A stretch of DNA of 64,000 bases. Source: Glycomyces harbinensis (lineage in GTDB: Bacteria; Actinomycetota; Actinomycetes; Mycobacteriales; Micromonosporaceae). The position numbers and the translations under genes were made by a program. The notes under the pieces were generated by a model. The model saw only the letters and a list, made by a program, of their open reading frames with translations. It was not told the DNA's origin and did no database searches. The stretch spans positions 62,001-126,000 of the forward strand of contig NZ_FNAD01000019.1 of NCBI RefSeq assembly GCF_900101745.1, written 5' to 3'. Shown here one piece after another: positions 22,653 through 31,143 of this stretch. How positions within the stretch are numbered: the stretch's first letter is position 1; every line of letters starts with the position of its first letter.

Positions 22653-25187
22653 TTATCCGGTCATATCGTCGCCCAGTGGCGCCGCGACCGCGACCACGCC
22701 GATGATGAACGGGTCGTCGCCCCGCTCGAAGCGGATCACCGCGTCCTCGCCCAGGTCGGCCCCGTACACGCTCACATCCACCCCGAACGCGTACCAGTGC
22801 TCGCCGTTCACCGCACCCTGCGCGAGGCAGGTCGCGGGCTCGCCCAGGTACTGCCCGCCCGCGGTGAGCGAGTCGCCGCGGCTGTAGGCCGAACCGCCCC
22901 ACAGCGTCGCCGCGATGTCCACCGCGCCGCCGTCCTCCACCTCGATCTCGGTGTCGGCCGACGGGGCGCCGTCGTACACGGCGACCTCCTTCGCCGCCGC
23001 GCCCGGCTCGGCGTACACCACCGTCAGCGACCACCCCGCGAAGTGGCGGTCCAGGCAGTGCGCGTCGCCGCCGATCGGCCAGTGGTCGCACTCCGAGGTC
23101 GGCAGCTGGTGGTTGTCGGTCGCGACCCAGTACTCGCCGCCGCCCGAGACGAGGTCCGTGACGTCCGCGAACGCCTGCACCCCGGGGCTCGTGTCGCGCG
23201 TCGAGTCGGCCGAGACGCCGCTCCACGACCCGCCCGGCCCCGCGAGCGAGACCTCCGAGGGCAGGTCCTCGTGCGCCCCGGCCCAGTACAGGCCGGCCCA
23301 CGCGATCTCGGCGCCGCCCGGAACGTCCAGGACCGCGCCCGACGCTGCCTCGCCCTCGCGCCCGGCGGGCGCGTTCTCGGGCTTGTACGCCTTCATGGGC
23401 CAGCGGTCGCCGCCGCCCAGCAGCGACACGTCCCGGCAGCCGGGGATCGAGCAGGTCAGCCACGTGTTCCCGGCGGCCGTCACACCGGTCGCGTCAAGGC
23501 TCGCGTAGCCGACGTCGCTGCCCGCGGGAGCGATCGGGATCTGCAACGCGGTGGTGCCGCTGATGCCCGGGCCCTCGACGGTGACCTCGAAGGTCTGGTA
23601 GCCGCTGACGTCCTCGTCGATGGTGATGCGCACGTTGGCCTCGGCCGGGTCGGGCATCGCCGGGATCGTGCAGTGGATCGCCGCGTCGCCCTCGGTGCAG
23701 GTCCAGCCCGGGTCGGCGGTCTCGGACGCGAGCCCTATCCCCTCGGGCAGGGTGATGTCGAGCGTGACGCGGTCGGAGGCGGGCGCCTGGCCCAGCCCGC
23801 GCGGGGCCCCGTCGGCAGTGTTCGGCGATGTCGTGTCCAGTGATTCAGCCCGGTGCGTGGTCGGCGCGTAGCCGCCGCCCGCGGTGCCGCCCGAGTCGGG
23901 CGCCTCCAGGCGGATCGGCAGGATCGCCTCGCCGCCCGCGACGAGGCCGGTGGTGCCGAGGCCGTGCTCGATCCCGTAGGCGGCCGGCTCGGCCTCAGAC
24001 GGGGTCTCCTCGTCCGGGTCGGGCTCGGGGTCGTCCGGATCGGCCGGGTCCTCCGGGTCGGGTTCCGGATCGTCCGGATCGGCGGAGTCCTCCGGGTCGG
24101 GCCCGGGCTCCTCCTCCTCGGCGGGCTGGATGAACTCCTGCTCGGGGGCCGCCGCGGGCGGCTCCTCCTCGTCGCCGGTCAGCGCGAAGACCGCCACGAC
24201 CGCGGCCACCGCGACGGCCGTGCCGGTCGCGACCGTGCCCTTGGTGCCGAGCTGCTGGAAGATCCGCCGGATCCAGTTCAGCGCCCTCACGAAGGGCGCG
24301 AATATGAACGCGAGCGCGCCGCCGACCGCGAGCCCGGCCGCCGAAGCGGTCCCTGCCGCGAGGTACGGCGCCGCCGCACCGCCGAGGAAGACCCCGGCGA
24401 CCACGCCGCGCAGGCCCGAGTTCAGCTCGGTCAGTTCGGCGAACAGCAGGTTGCAGGTGACGCACGAGTCGAGGTGCTCGTCGATCTTCAGCACGTCCCG
24501 GTCGCCGAGCTTGCCGCGCACGCGCGCGCCGATCCGGTCGACGGTCCACCGGCACTCCTCGCGCGGGGAGTCGGCCGCGTGCTCGGTCAGGTAGTTCTGG
24601 CGCAGCTTCTCGCGGGCGCGGTAGGCCAGCGCGGAGACCCCGTTGGGGGTCATGCCGAGCATGGTGGCGATCTTGGCCGGGGAGTCTTCCTCGACCTCGG
24701 TGTGCCACAGGACCATCCGCCAGCGCTCGGGGAGCTTGCCGAAGGCGAGCGCGGCGTACCGGCGCTCCTGGCCCTCGACGGCGGGGTCGACGTAGATCTC
24801 GCCGGAGTCGTGGGCGGAGAGGTCGTCGGTGAACTCGACGCGCTTGTCGCGGCGGACGCGGTCGTAGAAGGTGTTGCGGAGGGTCTGGAGCATGTAGGGG
24901 CGGAAGGCGAGGTCGGGGCCGCCGCCTTCGCGGAAGGTGTGGAGGAGTTTCGCGAAGGCCTCGGAGACGAGGTCGTCGGCGCCGGCGGGGTCGCGCGAGA
25001 GGATGCGGGCGAGGCGGCGCGCGGAGTGGACGTGGCGTTCGTAGAGGACGGCGTAGGCCGTGGTGTCGCCGCCGCGGGTGGCGGCGATGAGCTCGGGGTC
25101 GGAGCGGGTCTCGGGGGCTTCGTCGGAGTCCGGCTCGGGGCCTGCCTCTCGGCCGCGGGGATCGCCGGCGGGAACGGTCTCGGGCAT
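22653..25187 (-). CDS. ECF sigma factor fused to zinc-finger anti-sigma, TM and extracellular domain
   Basis: This 844-residue protein is a one-piece signalling device. Sigma region 2 (about 33-120) contains D-L-V-S-E-A-F-A-K-L and region 4 (about 145-200) contains A-R-E-K-L-R-Q-N. A zinc-finger anti-sigma motif H-L-D-S-C-V-T-C lies at 238-245. One or two hydrophobic stretches (about 263-300) and a clear TM (about 317-338) follow. Then comes an acidic Asp/Glu/Pro linker with D-P-E-D-P-A-D-P-D-D-type repeats, and a ~440-residue beta-rich outer domain containing A-G-L-Y-W-A-G. GAAGGAG precedes the ATG at 25187 by about 12 bases. Related ECF groups with C-terminal extensions are known in actinobacteria; the signal is unknown. 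Confidence 0.88.
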   Translation of the reverse strand: MPETVPAGDPRGREAGPEPDSDEAPETRSDPELIAATRGGDTTAYAVLYERHVHSARRLARILSRDPAGADDLVSEAFAKLLHTFREGGGPDLAFRPYMLQTLRNTFYDRVRRDKRVEFTDDLSAHDSGEIYVDPAVEGQERRYAALAFGKLPERWRMVLWHTEVEEDSPAKIATMLGMTPNGVSALAYRAREKLRQNYLTEHAADSPREECRWTVDRIGARVRGKLGDRDVLKIDEHLDSCVTCNLLFAELTELNSGLRGVVAGVFLGGAAAPYLAAGTASAAGLAVGGALAFIFAPFVRALNWIRRIFQQLGTKGTVATGTAVAVAAVVAVFALTGDEEEPPAAAPEQEFIQPAEEEEPGPDPEDSADPDDPEPDPEDPADPDDPEPDPDEETPSEAEPAAYGIEHGLGTTGLVAGGEAILPIRLEAPDSGGTAGGGYAPTTHRAESLDTTSPNTADGAPRGLGQAPASDRVTLDITLPEGIGLASETADPGWTCTEGDAAIHCTIPAMPDPAEANVRITIDEDVSGYQTFEVTVEGPGISGTTALQIPIAPAGSDVGYASLDATGVTAAGNTWLTCSIPGCRDVSLLGGGDRWPMKAYKPENAPAGREGEAASGAVLDVPGGAEIAWAGLYWAGAHEDLPSEVSLAGPGGSWSGVSADSTRDTSPGVQAFADVTDLVSGGGEYWVATDNHQLPTSECDHWPIGGDAHCLDRHFAGWSLTVVYAEPGAAAKEVAVYDGAPSADTEIEVEDGGAVDIAATLWGGSAYSRGDSLTAGGQYLGEPATCLAQGAVNGEHWYAFGVDVSVYGADLGEDAVIRFERGDDPFIIGVVAVAAPLGDDMTG

Positions 25188-25547
25188 CGTTCGCCGGTGC
25201 TCCTTCCTTGTTGCGCCGTGCTCGTACCATCGGGGGGCTCGGGCCGTGCTCGTGGGCAAGGTGTTCGAGTTGAGGAGTTTTCGATGTCTCCCTTGGGGTA
25301 ACGATCGAGAGCGCCTCAGGTTGCGCCCGGTGCGCGCTTCGGATCAAGGCTTCGGCGCGAACTGGACATTGCAGCGAGTTTAGGGCAAAAACCTGCCATA
25401 GTCGTTAATTGTGATGCGATTGTGACCAGGCGTGATGGTATTGGGACTTTGGGTTCTGGTTCCAGTCAAGTGTCGGAAATGCGTCACGCGATTGCGTACC
25501 TTGGGGTAACGCGCACGGAGCCGAGAACGACGCAGAGGAGGTGAGCG
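25188..25547. other. Divergent intergenic region with repeated CCTTGGGGTAACG
   Basis: This 360-base spacer lies between the sigma-factor gene and the SepX/GlpR-like gene and holds no credible ORF. The 13-mer CCTTGGGGTAACG occurs at 25291-25303 and again at 25499-25511. The 25380-25460 stretch is comparatively A/T-rich. The repeats may be regulatory sites, possibly for the sigma factor itself. Confidence 0.45.
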
Positions 25548-26357
25548 ATGCCCGCATCGGTCCTATTGGCCCTGCTGGCCGCGACGGCCCTGCTGGCCCT
25601 GACCCCGGCGCTGGTGCGCCGGTACGACCCGGACGAGCGGATGATCGCCGACCGGGCCTCCTCTGACGCCCGCGTGCTCGACCGGGAAGGGCACTCGCCC
25701 TCGCGTCCCACGTCGCACCAGACCGTGAAACTGGATGATCCGGACAATTCACTCGACGAGTTGATGGAAGCGCAAGACCTTCCGCCCCAGGGGAAGTCAC
25801 GCGGGTGGGAGCGGCGCGGCACGCGTCGCGGGGACTCGGTACGGTTGGAGACCTTCCAGTCGTTGACCGGCGAGGACCCCGAGATGCACGAGCAGGCCAG
25901 GCTCCGGCAGATGCGCGCCGAATGGTGGAGGCGCCGCCATCGCCGCATCCTCTACGTGCTCATCGCACTGACCGTGCTGGAGCTGATCGGCGTCGTGATC
26001 GCCGGACCGGGCTTCTGGATCGGCGCCGGAATCGCGGTCCTGGCGCTCGGCGGCTACGTGTACTTCCTGCGCGAGCGGGCCAAGCAGGCGCGCCGCCCCG
26101 CGCGGCGGCCGAAGGCGATGATCACGGCCGAGCCCGAGCACGAAGAGGTCGGCCCGCCCACGTACGTCCCGGAGCAGCCCGACGGCGACGACTTCACCGA
26201 GGACGACGAGCCGCGCGAGTCGTACCTGTTCGACAACGGCACCCTGCGCGACGAGGAGCCTCCCCCGCCGCCGCCGCGGCCGGACCCGAGGCGCCCCGAC
26301 GGGCCCGCCGGCGTGCGCGGCCGCTCGTACGAGGCCCCGGCCAAGCTGGAGCGCTGA
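25548..26357 (+). CDS. SepX/GlpR-like membrane protein
   Basis: This 269-residue protein has an N-terminal hydrophobic segment (about 4-22) followed by R-R-Y-D-P-D-E-R. A ~105-residue polar stretch comes next, then two transmembrane segments (about 131-152 and 157-172) flanked by W-W-R-R-R-H-R-R and R-E-R-A-K-Q-A-R-R. An acidic, Pro-rich tail (P-P-P-P-P-P-R-P) ends the protein. This topology matches the actinobacterial divisome protein SepX/GlpR, though sequence identity is not certain by eye. GAGGAGGTGAG precedes the ATG. Confidence 0.7.
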   Translation: MPASVLLALLAATALLALTPALVRRYDPDERMIADRASSDARVLDREGHSPSRPTSHQTVKLDDPDNSLDELMEAQDLPPQGKSRGWERRGTRRGDSVRLETFQSLTGEDPEMHEQARLRQMRAEWWRRRHRRILYVLIALTVLELIGVVIAGPGFWIGAGIAVLALGGYVYFLRERAKQARRPARRPKAMITAEPEHEEVGPPTYVPEQPDGDDFTEDDEPRESYLFDNGTLRDEEPPPPPPRPDPRRPDGPAGVRGRSYEAPAKLER

Positions 26358-26389
26358 GGGCCGCACCACACGGCTAGACTTGCCCGGTT

Positions 26390-27079
26390 ATGCCTGATGA
26401 GGAACCGCAGCACCGACACATCCTGACGTTCAACTTCCGCCAGGGACGCAACAAGCCCCGCCACGACGAGGCCTTCGAGCGTCTCTGGCCGCGCTTCGGC
26501 GTGGAGTGGACGCCCGAGGACGGCAGGATCGACTTCGCGAAGCTCTTCGGGCGCACCGCCCCGGTGATCCTGGAGATCGGCTCGGGCAACGGCGAGGCGG
26601 CCGCCGCGATGTGCGACGCCGACCGCGACCGGGACCTGCTCGCCGTCGAGGTCTACCCGCAGGGCATCGCCGACCTCATGGCCCGCGCCGACGAGCGCGG
26701 CCTCGACAACCTGCGGATCTACCAGGGCGACGCCCTGCCGCTGCTGTGGAACGGGATCGCGCCGGGCTCCCTGGACGAGATCCGGGTCTACTTCCCCGAC
26801 CCGTGGCCGAAGATTCGCCACCACAAGCGCCGCATCATCCGGGCCGAGCACGTCGAGACGATGGCGGGCCTGCTGCGCCCGGGCGGGCTGCTCCACTGCG
26901 CCACGGACATCGCCGACTACGCCGAGCAGATGCTCCAGGTCCTGACCGCCGACGAGGCGTACGAGAACACCGCCGAGGGCTTCGCGCCGAGGCCGGACCG
27001 CCGCCCGATCACCAAGTTCGAGCGCCGCGGCGTCAAAGCGGGCCGGGACATCTTCGACCTGGTCTTCCGCAGGCTCTGA
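26390..27079 (+). CDS. trmB: tRNA (guanine-N7)-methyltransferase
   Basis: This 229-residue SAM methyltransferase has L-E-I-G-S-G-N-G-E near residue 64, the P-D-P-W-P-K catalytic/RNA motif with K-x-R-H-H-K-R-R-I near 142, and a late T-D-I-A-D-Y-A. It modifies G46 of tRNA. N-terminal F-N-F-R-Q-G-R fits actinobacterial TrmB. A TAGACT box lies nine bases before the ATG. Confidence 0.95.
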   Translation: MPDEEPQHRHILTFNFRQGRNKPRHDEAFERLWPRFGVEWTPEDGRIDFAKLFGRTAPVILEIGSGNGEAAAAMCDADRDRDLLAVEVYPQGIADLMARADERGLDNLRIYQGDALPLLWNGIAPGSLDEIRVYFPDPWPKIRHHKRRIIRAEHVETMAGLLRPGGLLHCATDIADYAEQMLQVLTADEAYENTAEGFAPRPDRRPITKFERRGVKAGRDIFDLVFRRL

Positions 27080-27091
27080 CGGAAGACGAAG

Positions 27092-27127
27092 GCCGCGCAG
27101 GACCTCTTGAAACGAGGCCTGCGCGGC
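27092..27127. terminator. Bidirectional terminator between trmB and vapC
   Basis: GCCGCGCAGG-A-CCTC (from 27092) pairs with GAGG-C-CTGCGCGGC (to 27127) over a short loop. It is 13 bases past the trmB stop and just beyond the expected end of vapC on the other strand. Confidence 0.7.
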
Positions 27128-27189
27128 GAATTCGATCAGGCGACGGAAGCGCATCGAGCTGCTGAGCAGGCTTGGAAGGACCCTTCCGC

Positions 27190-27613
27190 CTAAGCTCCCC
27201 TGTTCCGGGCCGAATCTTTCGAGAGCTTGCCCGGTGACGGCCGCGACGCACTCGAAGTCGTTGTCGAGGTGGAGCAGTGTGAGATCGTGAAGCTCCGCGG
27301 TCGCCGCGATGAGCAGGTCGATCGGACTCGCACCGCGATGCTGGCCGCGATTCAGGAGTTCCTTCTGCACCTCACGAGCCCTCGCGAACATTCGCTCATC
27401 GGCGGGGACCCAGCCGAGCAGACCGAGGAAGATCTCCTCGATCTGGCGACCGTGCTCCCGCGACTTCGCGGTTCGTAGGAATTCGAGTTCTACCGGCATG
27501 CACAGTGCAATGAGACCGGCTTCCGCTGCCCGGTCCCATCCATAGTGATTGCCTTCAGGGAGAAGCAGTCTCGTCAATACACTGGTATCGATGAGGAAAT
27601 TCGCTGGGGTCAC
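27190..27613 (-). CDS. vapC: VapC-like PIN-domain toxin, frameshifted at the 3' end
   Basis: The protein starts F-L-I-D-T-S-V-L (catalytic Asp at about 9), with E-L-E-F-L-R and S-P-I-D-L-L-I-A, the PIN acidic residues of an RNase toxin. The domain should end after about 140 residues, near E-R-F-G-P-E-Q-G. The frame instead stays open to 26054 on the strand opposite trmB. Removing one G from the GGGG run (27197-27200, minus) brings TAG at 27190-27192 into frame exactly where VapC proteins end. I annotate that end. The GTG start overlaps the vapB stop (GTGA). Confidence 0.7.
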
Positions 27614-27825
27614 GGACGATAGTTCCTCTTGTCCATGAGGAATTCGGTGTCGATCGCTCCGTCGGCAACCAGCTCCCGCAGTCGGGTCAGCGCCATCGCG
27701 CGGCGCCGGGTCTCAAGAAGTTCCCTGAGCGCGGTGTTGACGGTCTCCTTCTTCGTCTTGGTGCCGAGCGCCTTGCTCACTTCGGCGAGCAGGTCGTCAT
27801 CGAGGTCGATCACAGTGCGGGTCAT
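27610..27825 (-). CDS. vapB: VapB-like antitoxin
   Basis: This 71-residue protein begins M-T-R-T-V-I-D-L-D-D-D-L-L-A-E-V, the DUF2191/VapB ribbon-helix-helix type. It continues K-K-E-T-V-N-T-A-L-R-E-L-L and ends with a toxin-binding tail (F-L-M-D-K-R-N-Y-R-P). AAAGGAGGTG directly precedes the ATG. It overlaps vapC by four bases, as usual for these modules. Confidence 0.85.
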   Translation of the reverse strand: MTRTVIDLDDDLLAEVSKALGTKTKKETVNTALRELLETRRRAMALTRLRELVADGAIDTEFLMDKRNYRP

Positions 27826-27860
27826 GACCGCACCTCCTTTGATATCTACCATGCCGCGAA

Positions 27861-27870
27861 TGTATATACA
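27861..27870. promoter_or_regulatory. Palindromic operator upstream of vapBC
   Basis: TGTATATACA is a perfect 10-base palindrome 36 bases upstream of vapB, in an A/T-rich patch. It is suitable for autoregulation by the VapB or VapBC complex. Confidence 0.5.
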
Positions 27871-27921
27871 CAAGGGTACAGCACGGCGGAGGACACGCCG
27901 GGTTGAACAATTTTTCTCGGA

Positions 27922-29166
27922 TCAGGAGCCGGTGAGGCGGCGGTGCCAGGATTCGGCCGAGGCGTCGGTCAGCGACGCGACCTGGTCGATGGCGCAGCGC
28001 AGCCTCGCGGCGTCGTCCCCCGCCTCGTGCCAGATCTCGGCGAACATGGGCTCCATCGCGTCCGGGCCCCGGTCGCACAGGAGCGCGACCAGGTCGTGGA
28101 GGATCTCGCGCTGGCGGGTGTACCAGGCCTCGTCGGTCCTGGGGCGCATCACGTAGCGCCAGGCGATGCCCTTGAGCAGGGCGCACTGGACGCGTTCGCG
28201 CTCGGGCACCTCGAGGTCGGCGTCGTAGCGGCGCAGCGGCCCCTCGCCGAAGCGGTCCCTGGTGGCGCGGGCGGCGGCGTTCACGAAGCGGCCCACCATG
28301 TTCGAGGTGAAGTCCTTGAGGGCGACCATCGCGCCGAACGAGCCGTCGTAGTCGTGCAGGGACTCCATGACCGGGTCGTGGAGGAGTTCGCGCAGGGCCT
28401 CGTTGAGGGAGGCGGTGGACTCCTCGGCGTAGCGGTCGGCGACGTCCTCGCAGACGGCGGCCTGCTCGTCGGCGTCGTCCATGAGCTTGGCGAGGTTGAT
28501 GTAGCCGCCGTGGAGGCCGTCCTCGACGTCGTGCACCGAGTAGGCCACGTCGTCGGACCAGTCCATGACCTGCGCCTCAAGGCATTTCGCGCCGCGGGGG
28601 GCGCCGCCGCGGACCCATTCGAAGACCGGCAGGTCGTCCTCGTAGACCCCGAACTTGCGCAGGCCCGCGTCGGCCCGCCACGGGTACTTGCACGTCGCGT
28701 CGAGCGAGGCGCGGGTGAGGTTCAGGCCGGCCGAGCGGCCATCGTCGTCGACCACTTTCGCCTCGAGACGGGTGAGGACGCGGAGGGTCTGGGCGTTCCC
28801 TTCGAAGCCGCCGCAGGGGCCCGCGACCTCGTGGAGCGCGTCCTCGCCGTTGTGCCCGAAGGGCGGGTGGCCGAGGTCGTGGGCGAGGCCCGCGACGTCG
28901 ACGACATCGGGGTCGCAGCCGAGAGCGGAACCCATCTCACGGGAGATCTGGGCGACCTCCAGCGAATGGGTGAGCCTGGTGCGCAGGAAGTCGTCGGTCC
29001 CGGCGGTGTGGACCTGGGTCTTGTCGGCGAGGCGGCGGAAGCCCGCCGAGTGCAGAATGCGGGCGCGGTCGCGCTGGAACGGGGTGCGGACCGAACCGGG
29101 TTCGGCCACGAGTCTCGCCGCTGAAGGCCAGCGCTTGGCCAGGGGATGGGCAACGGGATCGGTCAC
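27922..29166 (-). CDS. dgt: dGTP triphosphohydrolase-like HD protein
   Basis: This 414-residue protein hydrolyses dNTPs to nucleosides and triphosphate. The HD metal-binding residues are in T-H-S-L-E-V-A-Q-I (about 66) and A-H-D-L-G-H-P-P-F-G-H-N-G-E (about 94-107), with D-W-S-D-D-V-A-Y-S-V-H-D later. The N-terminal R-x-P-F-Q-R-D-R-A-R-I-L-H-S is typical. TAGGCT (29173-29178, minus) lies six bases before the GTG, suggesting a leaderless start. Confidence 0.93.
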   Translation of the reverse strand: MTDPVAHPLAKRWPSAARLVAEPGSVRTPFQRDRARILHSAGFRRLADKTQVHTAGTDDFLRTRLTHSLEVAQISREMGSALGCDPDVVDVAGLAHDLGHPPFGHNGEDALHEVAGPCGGFEGNAQTLRVLTRLEAKVVDDDGRSAGLNLTRASLDATCKYPWRADAGLRKFGVYEDDLPVFEWVRGGAPRGAKCLEAQVMDWSDDVAYSVHDVEDGLHGGYINLAKLMDDADEQAAVCEDVADRYAEESTASLNEALRELLHDPVMESLHDYDGSFGAMVALKDFTSNMVGRFVNAAARATRDRFGEGPLRRYDADLEVPERERVQCALLKGIAWRYVMRPRTDEAWYTRQREILHDLVALLCDRGPDAMEPMFAEIWHEAGDDAARLRCAIDQVASLTDASAESWHRRLTGS

Positions 29167-29204
29167 GCGTCGAGCCTAGCGCGACCGATCCCGCCACTCT
29201 GGTG

Positions 29205-31040
29205 CTAATCGTTCAGGTAGAGCCGCAGAACGCCGGTGCCGTCGCCGTCCTGGCTGCCGTGGGCCCACGCGAAGGCCGAGAGCGGTTCGGCCCCTTCGAA
29301 GTCCTCGGGGTAGGTCTCGGCGGCGGCGTCGAGGTCGACCCACAGGCCGATGGCGGACTCGGAGGGGGCGACGTCGGCGAAGTCGCTGAAGCGCGCGTCG
29401 TCGGCGAGCGTTCCGGAGCCGGTCTCGGGGCCGGTGTAGGAGATGTCGGAGCCGTCCACTTCGACGCCGTCGGGGAGGCCTTCCTCGCCGGCGTACTCGT
29501 TCAGCGCGTCGACGAGTTCCTGCGCGCGGTCCTCGGCGAGGTGCGCGGAGAAGAACAGGGACTCGGGGTCGGTGTCCTCTTCGGGGTCGAAGTTGCCGGC
29601 GACGCTGAGGCTGGAGCCGGCGAGGAGGTCGGTGAACTGGGCGACCGCTTCCTCGATGGCCGCGAAGTCGGGGCCGTAGTCGGTGTAGTCGTCCTCGTAC
29701 TCGAAGGGCTCGGCCTCGGTGCCGTACATCCAGTAGCGGGAGTCGAGTTCGAGGTAGCGGGCCTCGTCCTCGGCGCTGATGGTGCCGTCGTAGTAGGAGG
29801 TCTGGAGTTCGAGGTACTCGGTGTACTCGGCGTCGGTGAGCGGCTGAGCGTCCACGCTCGGCTCGGTGGCCTCGGCGGTGGCTTCGCCCCCGCCGTAGAG
29901 GCCCTCGAACGCGCCGGTCCACTCCTCGGCGAGGTCGCCGATGTTCTCGGGGATGTACGCGGTCGCGGCGAAGTCGGAGGCGGGCAGGTCGCCCATGCCG
30001 GACATGAGGTCCTCGGAGCCGGTCCAGGCGTCGGCCTCGGACCCGAAGAGCCGGTAGGTGAGTTCGAAGCCCTCGTCGAAGGCGGAGAACCCGGCGATGA
30101 GCTGTCCGGAGTAGAGGTCGAGGAACTCCTCGGGGACCTCTTCGCCCATGCCTTCGGCGACGGCGCCGACGGAGGCCATGTCGACCCAGTAGACGACGAG
30201 CTGGTCGCCGTCGAGCCAGGAGCGGGCCTCCTCATAGGAGCCGGAGGCGGAGAGCGGCTCGTCGCCGGCCTCGCTCTGGGCGGCGGTGAGCGCGTCGGCC
30301 GCGCCGGTCTCGCCCGCGACGAGGAGGACGTGGTCGTCCTCCACGGTGTAGGCCATCTGGTCCTCTTCGACGCCGGCGGCGGCGCGGAGGTCGGCCATGC
30401 CGTCCTCGGCCGCACCCGCGTCGGTGCTGGCGAGGCTCACGACGGCGTAGGGCTGGTCCTCGTACTGCCACATGGCGACGCCGTGGCGGTTGCCGAGCCA
30501 GGAGGTGAGGTCCTCTTCGGCGTCGACGCCTTCGAGGCCGGACTCCTCGAGGAGATCGGTCAGCAGGTCGTCGGTGGAGTCGTAGTCGAGGTCGTCGAAC
30601 TTCGAGAGGTGCTCGAGGAGCTTCGGCGTCTGGTCGAACGAGGGGTCGAGGTTGACCTCCATGTACATCGACGCGGTCGACGGGAAGGCCTCGGCCGGGT
30701 CGGGGCCCTTGACGAGGACGAACTTGAACAGCACGACCGCGCCGACGGCGGCCAGCAGCACGACCGACAGGATCGCGGCGACCGCGATCTTGGGGCCTCG
30801 CCCGCGCCCGGGGGGCGGCGGCGGGACGGGGACGTACCCGCCCGGCGGCACGTAGGGGGGCTGCCCGGGTCCTTGCGGGGCGCCCTGCTCTACGTACGGG
30901 TTCGGCTGGGGCGGCCCGTACTGGGGCTGCGGCGCGTACTGCGGCTGCTGGGGCGGCCCGTACTGGGGCTGCTGCTGGTACTGCGGGGGAGGCCCACCGG
31001 CCTGGCCCGCGTACTGCTGGGGGTTGGCATCGCTCGACAT
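29205..31040 (-). CDS. DUF3352-family membrane-anchored protein
   Basis: This 611-residue protein has a Pro/Gln/Tyr-rich cytoplasmic N-terminus (about 1-80) with repeated Q-P-Q-Y-G-P-P units. A single TM follows (about 85-108, G-P-K-I-A-V-A-A-I-L). The ~500-residue acidic extracellular region has D-P-A-E-A-F-P-S-T-A-S-M-Y near its start and is typical of DUF3352. Function is unknown. TAGCGT lies six bases before the ATG. Confidence 0.85.
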   Translation of the reverse strand: MSSDANPQQYAGQAGGPPPQYQQQPQYGPPQQPQYAPQPQYGPPQPNPYVEQGAPQGPGQPPYVPPGGYVPVPPPPPGRGRGPKIAVAAILSVVLLAAVGAVVLFKFVLVKGPDPAEAFPSTASMYMEVNLDPSFDQTPKLLEHLSKFDDLDYDSTDDLLTDLLEESGLEGVDAEEDLTSWLGNRHGVAMWQYEDQPYAVVSLASTDAGAAEDGMADLRAAAGVEEDQMAYTVEDDHVLLVAGETGAADALTAAQSEAGDEPLSASGSYEEARSWLDGDQLVVYWVDMASVGAVAEGMGEEVPEEFLDLYSGQLIAGFSAFDEGFELTYRLFGSEADAWTGSEDLMSGMGDLPASDFAATAYIPENIGDLAEEWTGAFEGLYGGGEATAEATEPSVDAQPLTDAEYTEYLELQTSYYDGTISAEDEARYLELDSRYWMYGTEAEPFEYEDDYTDYGPDFAAIEEAVAQFTDLLAGSSLSVAGNFDPEEDTDPESLFFSAHLAEDRAQELVDALNEYAGEEGLPDGVEVDGSDISYTGPETGSGTLADDARFSDFADVAPSESAIGLWVDLDAAAETYPEDFEGAEPLSAFAWAHGSQDGDGTGVLRLYLND

Positions 31041-31143
31041 CCTTCGACGCTACGGCCGCTGCGCATCGTCCGTATCCCGAGAATGTGCCAATCGGGCCGC
31101 TGCGGGCCCTGACGGCACCCCGTGTACGAGTGCCGGCGGCGTC

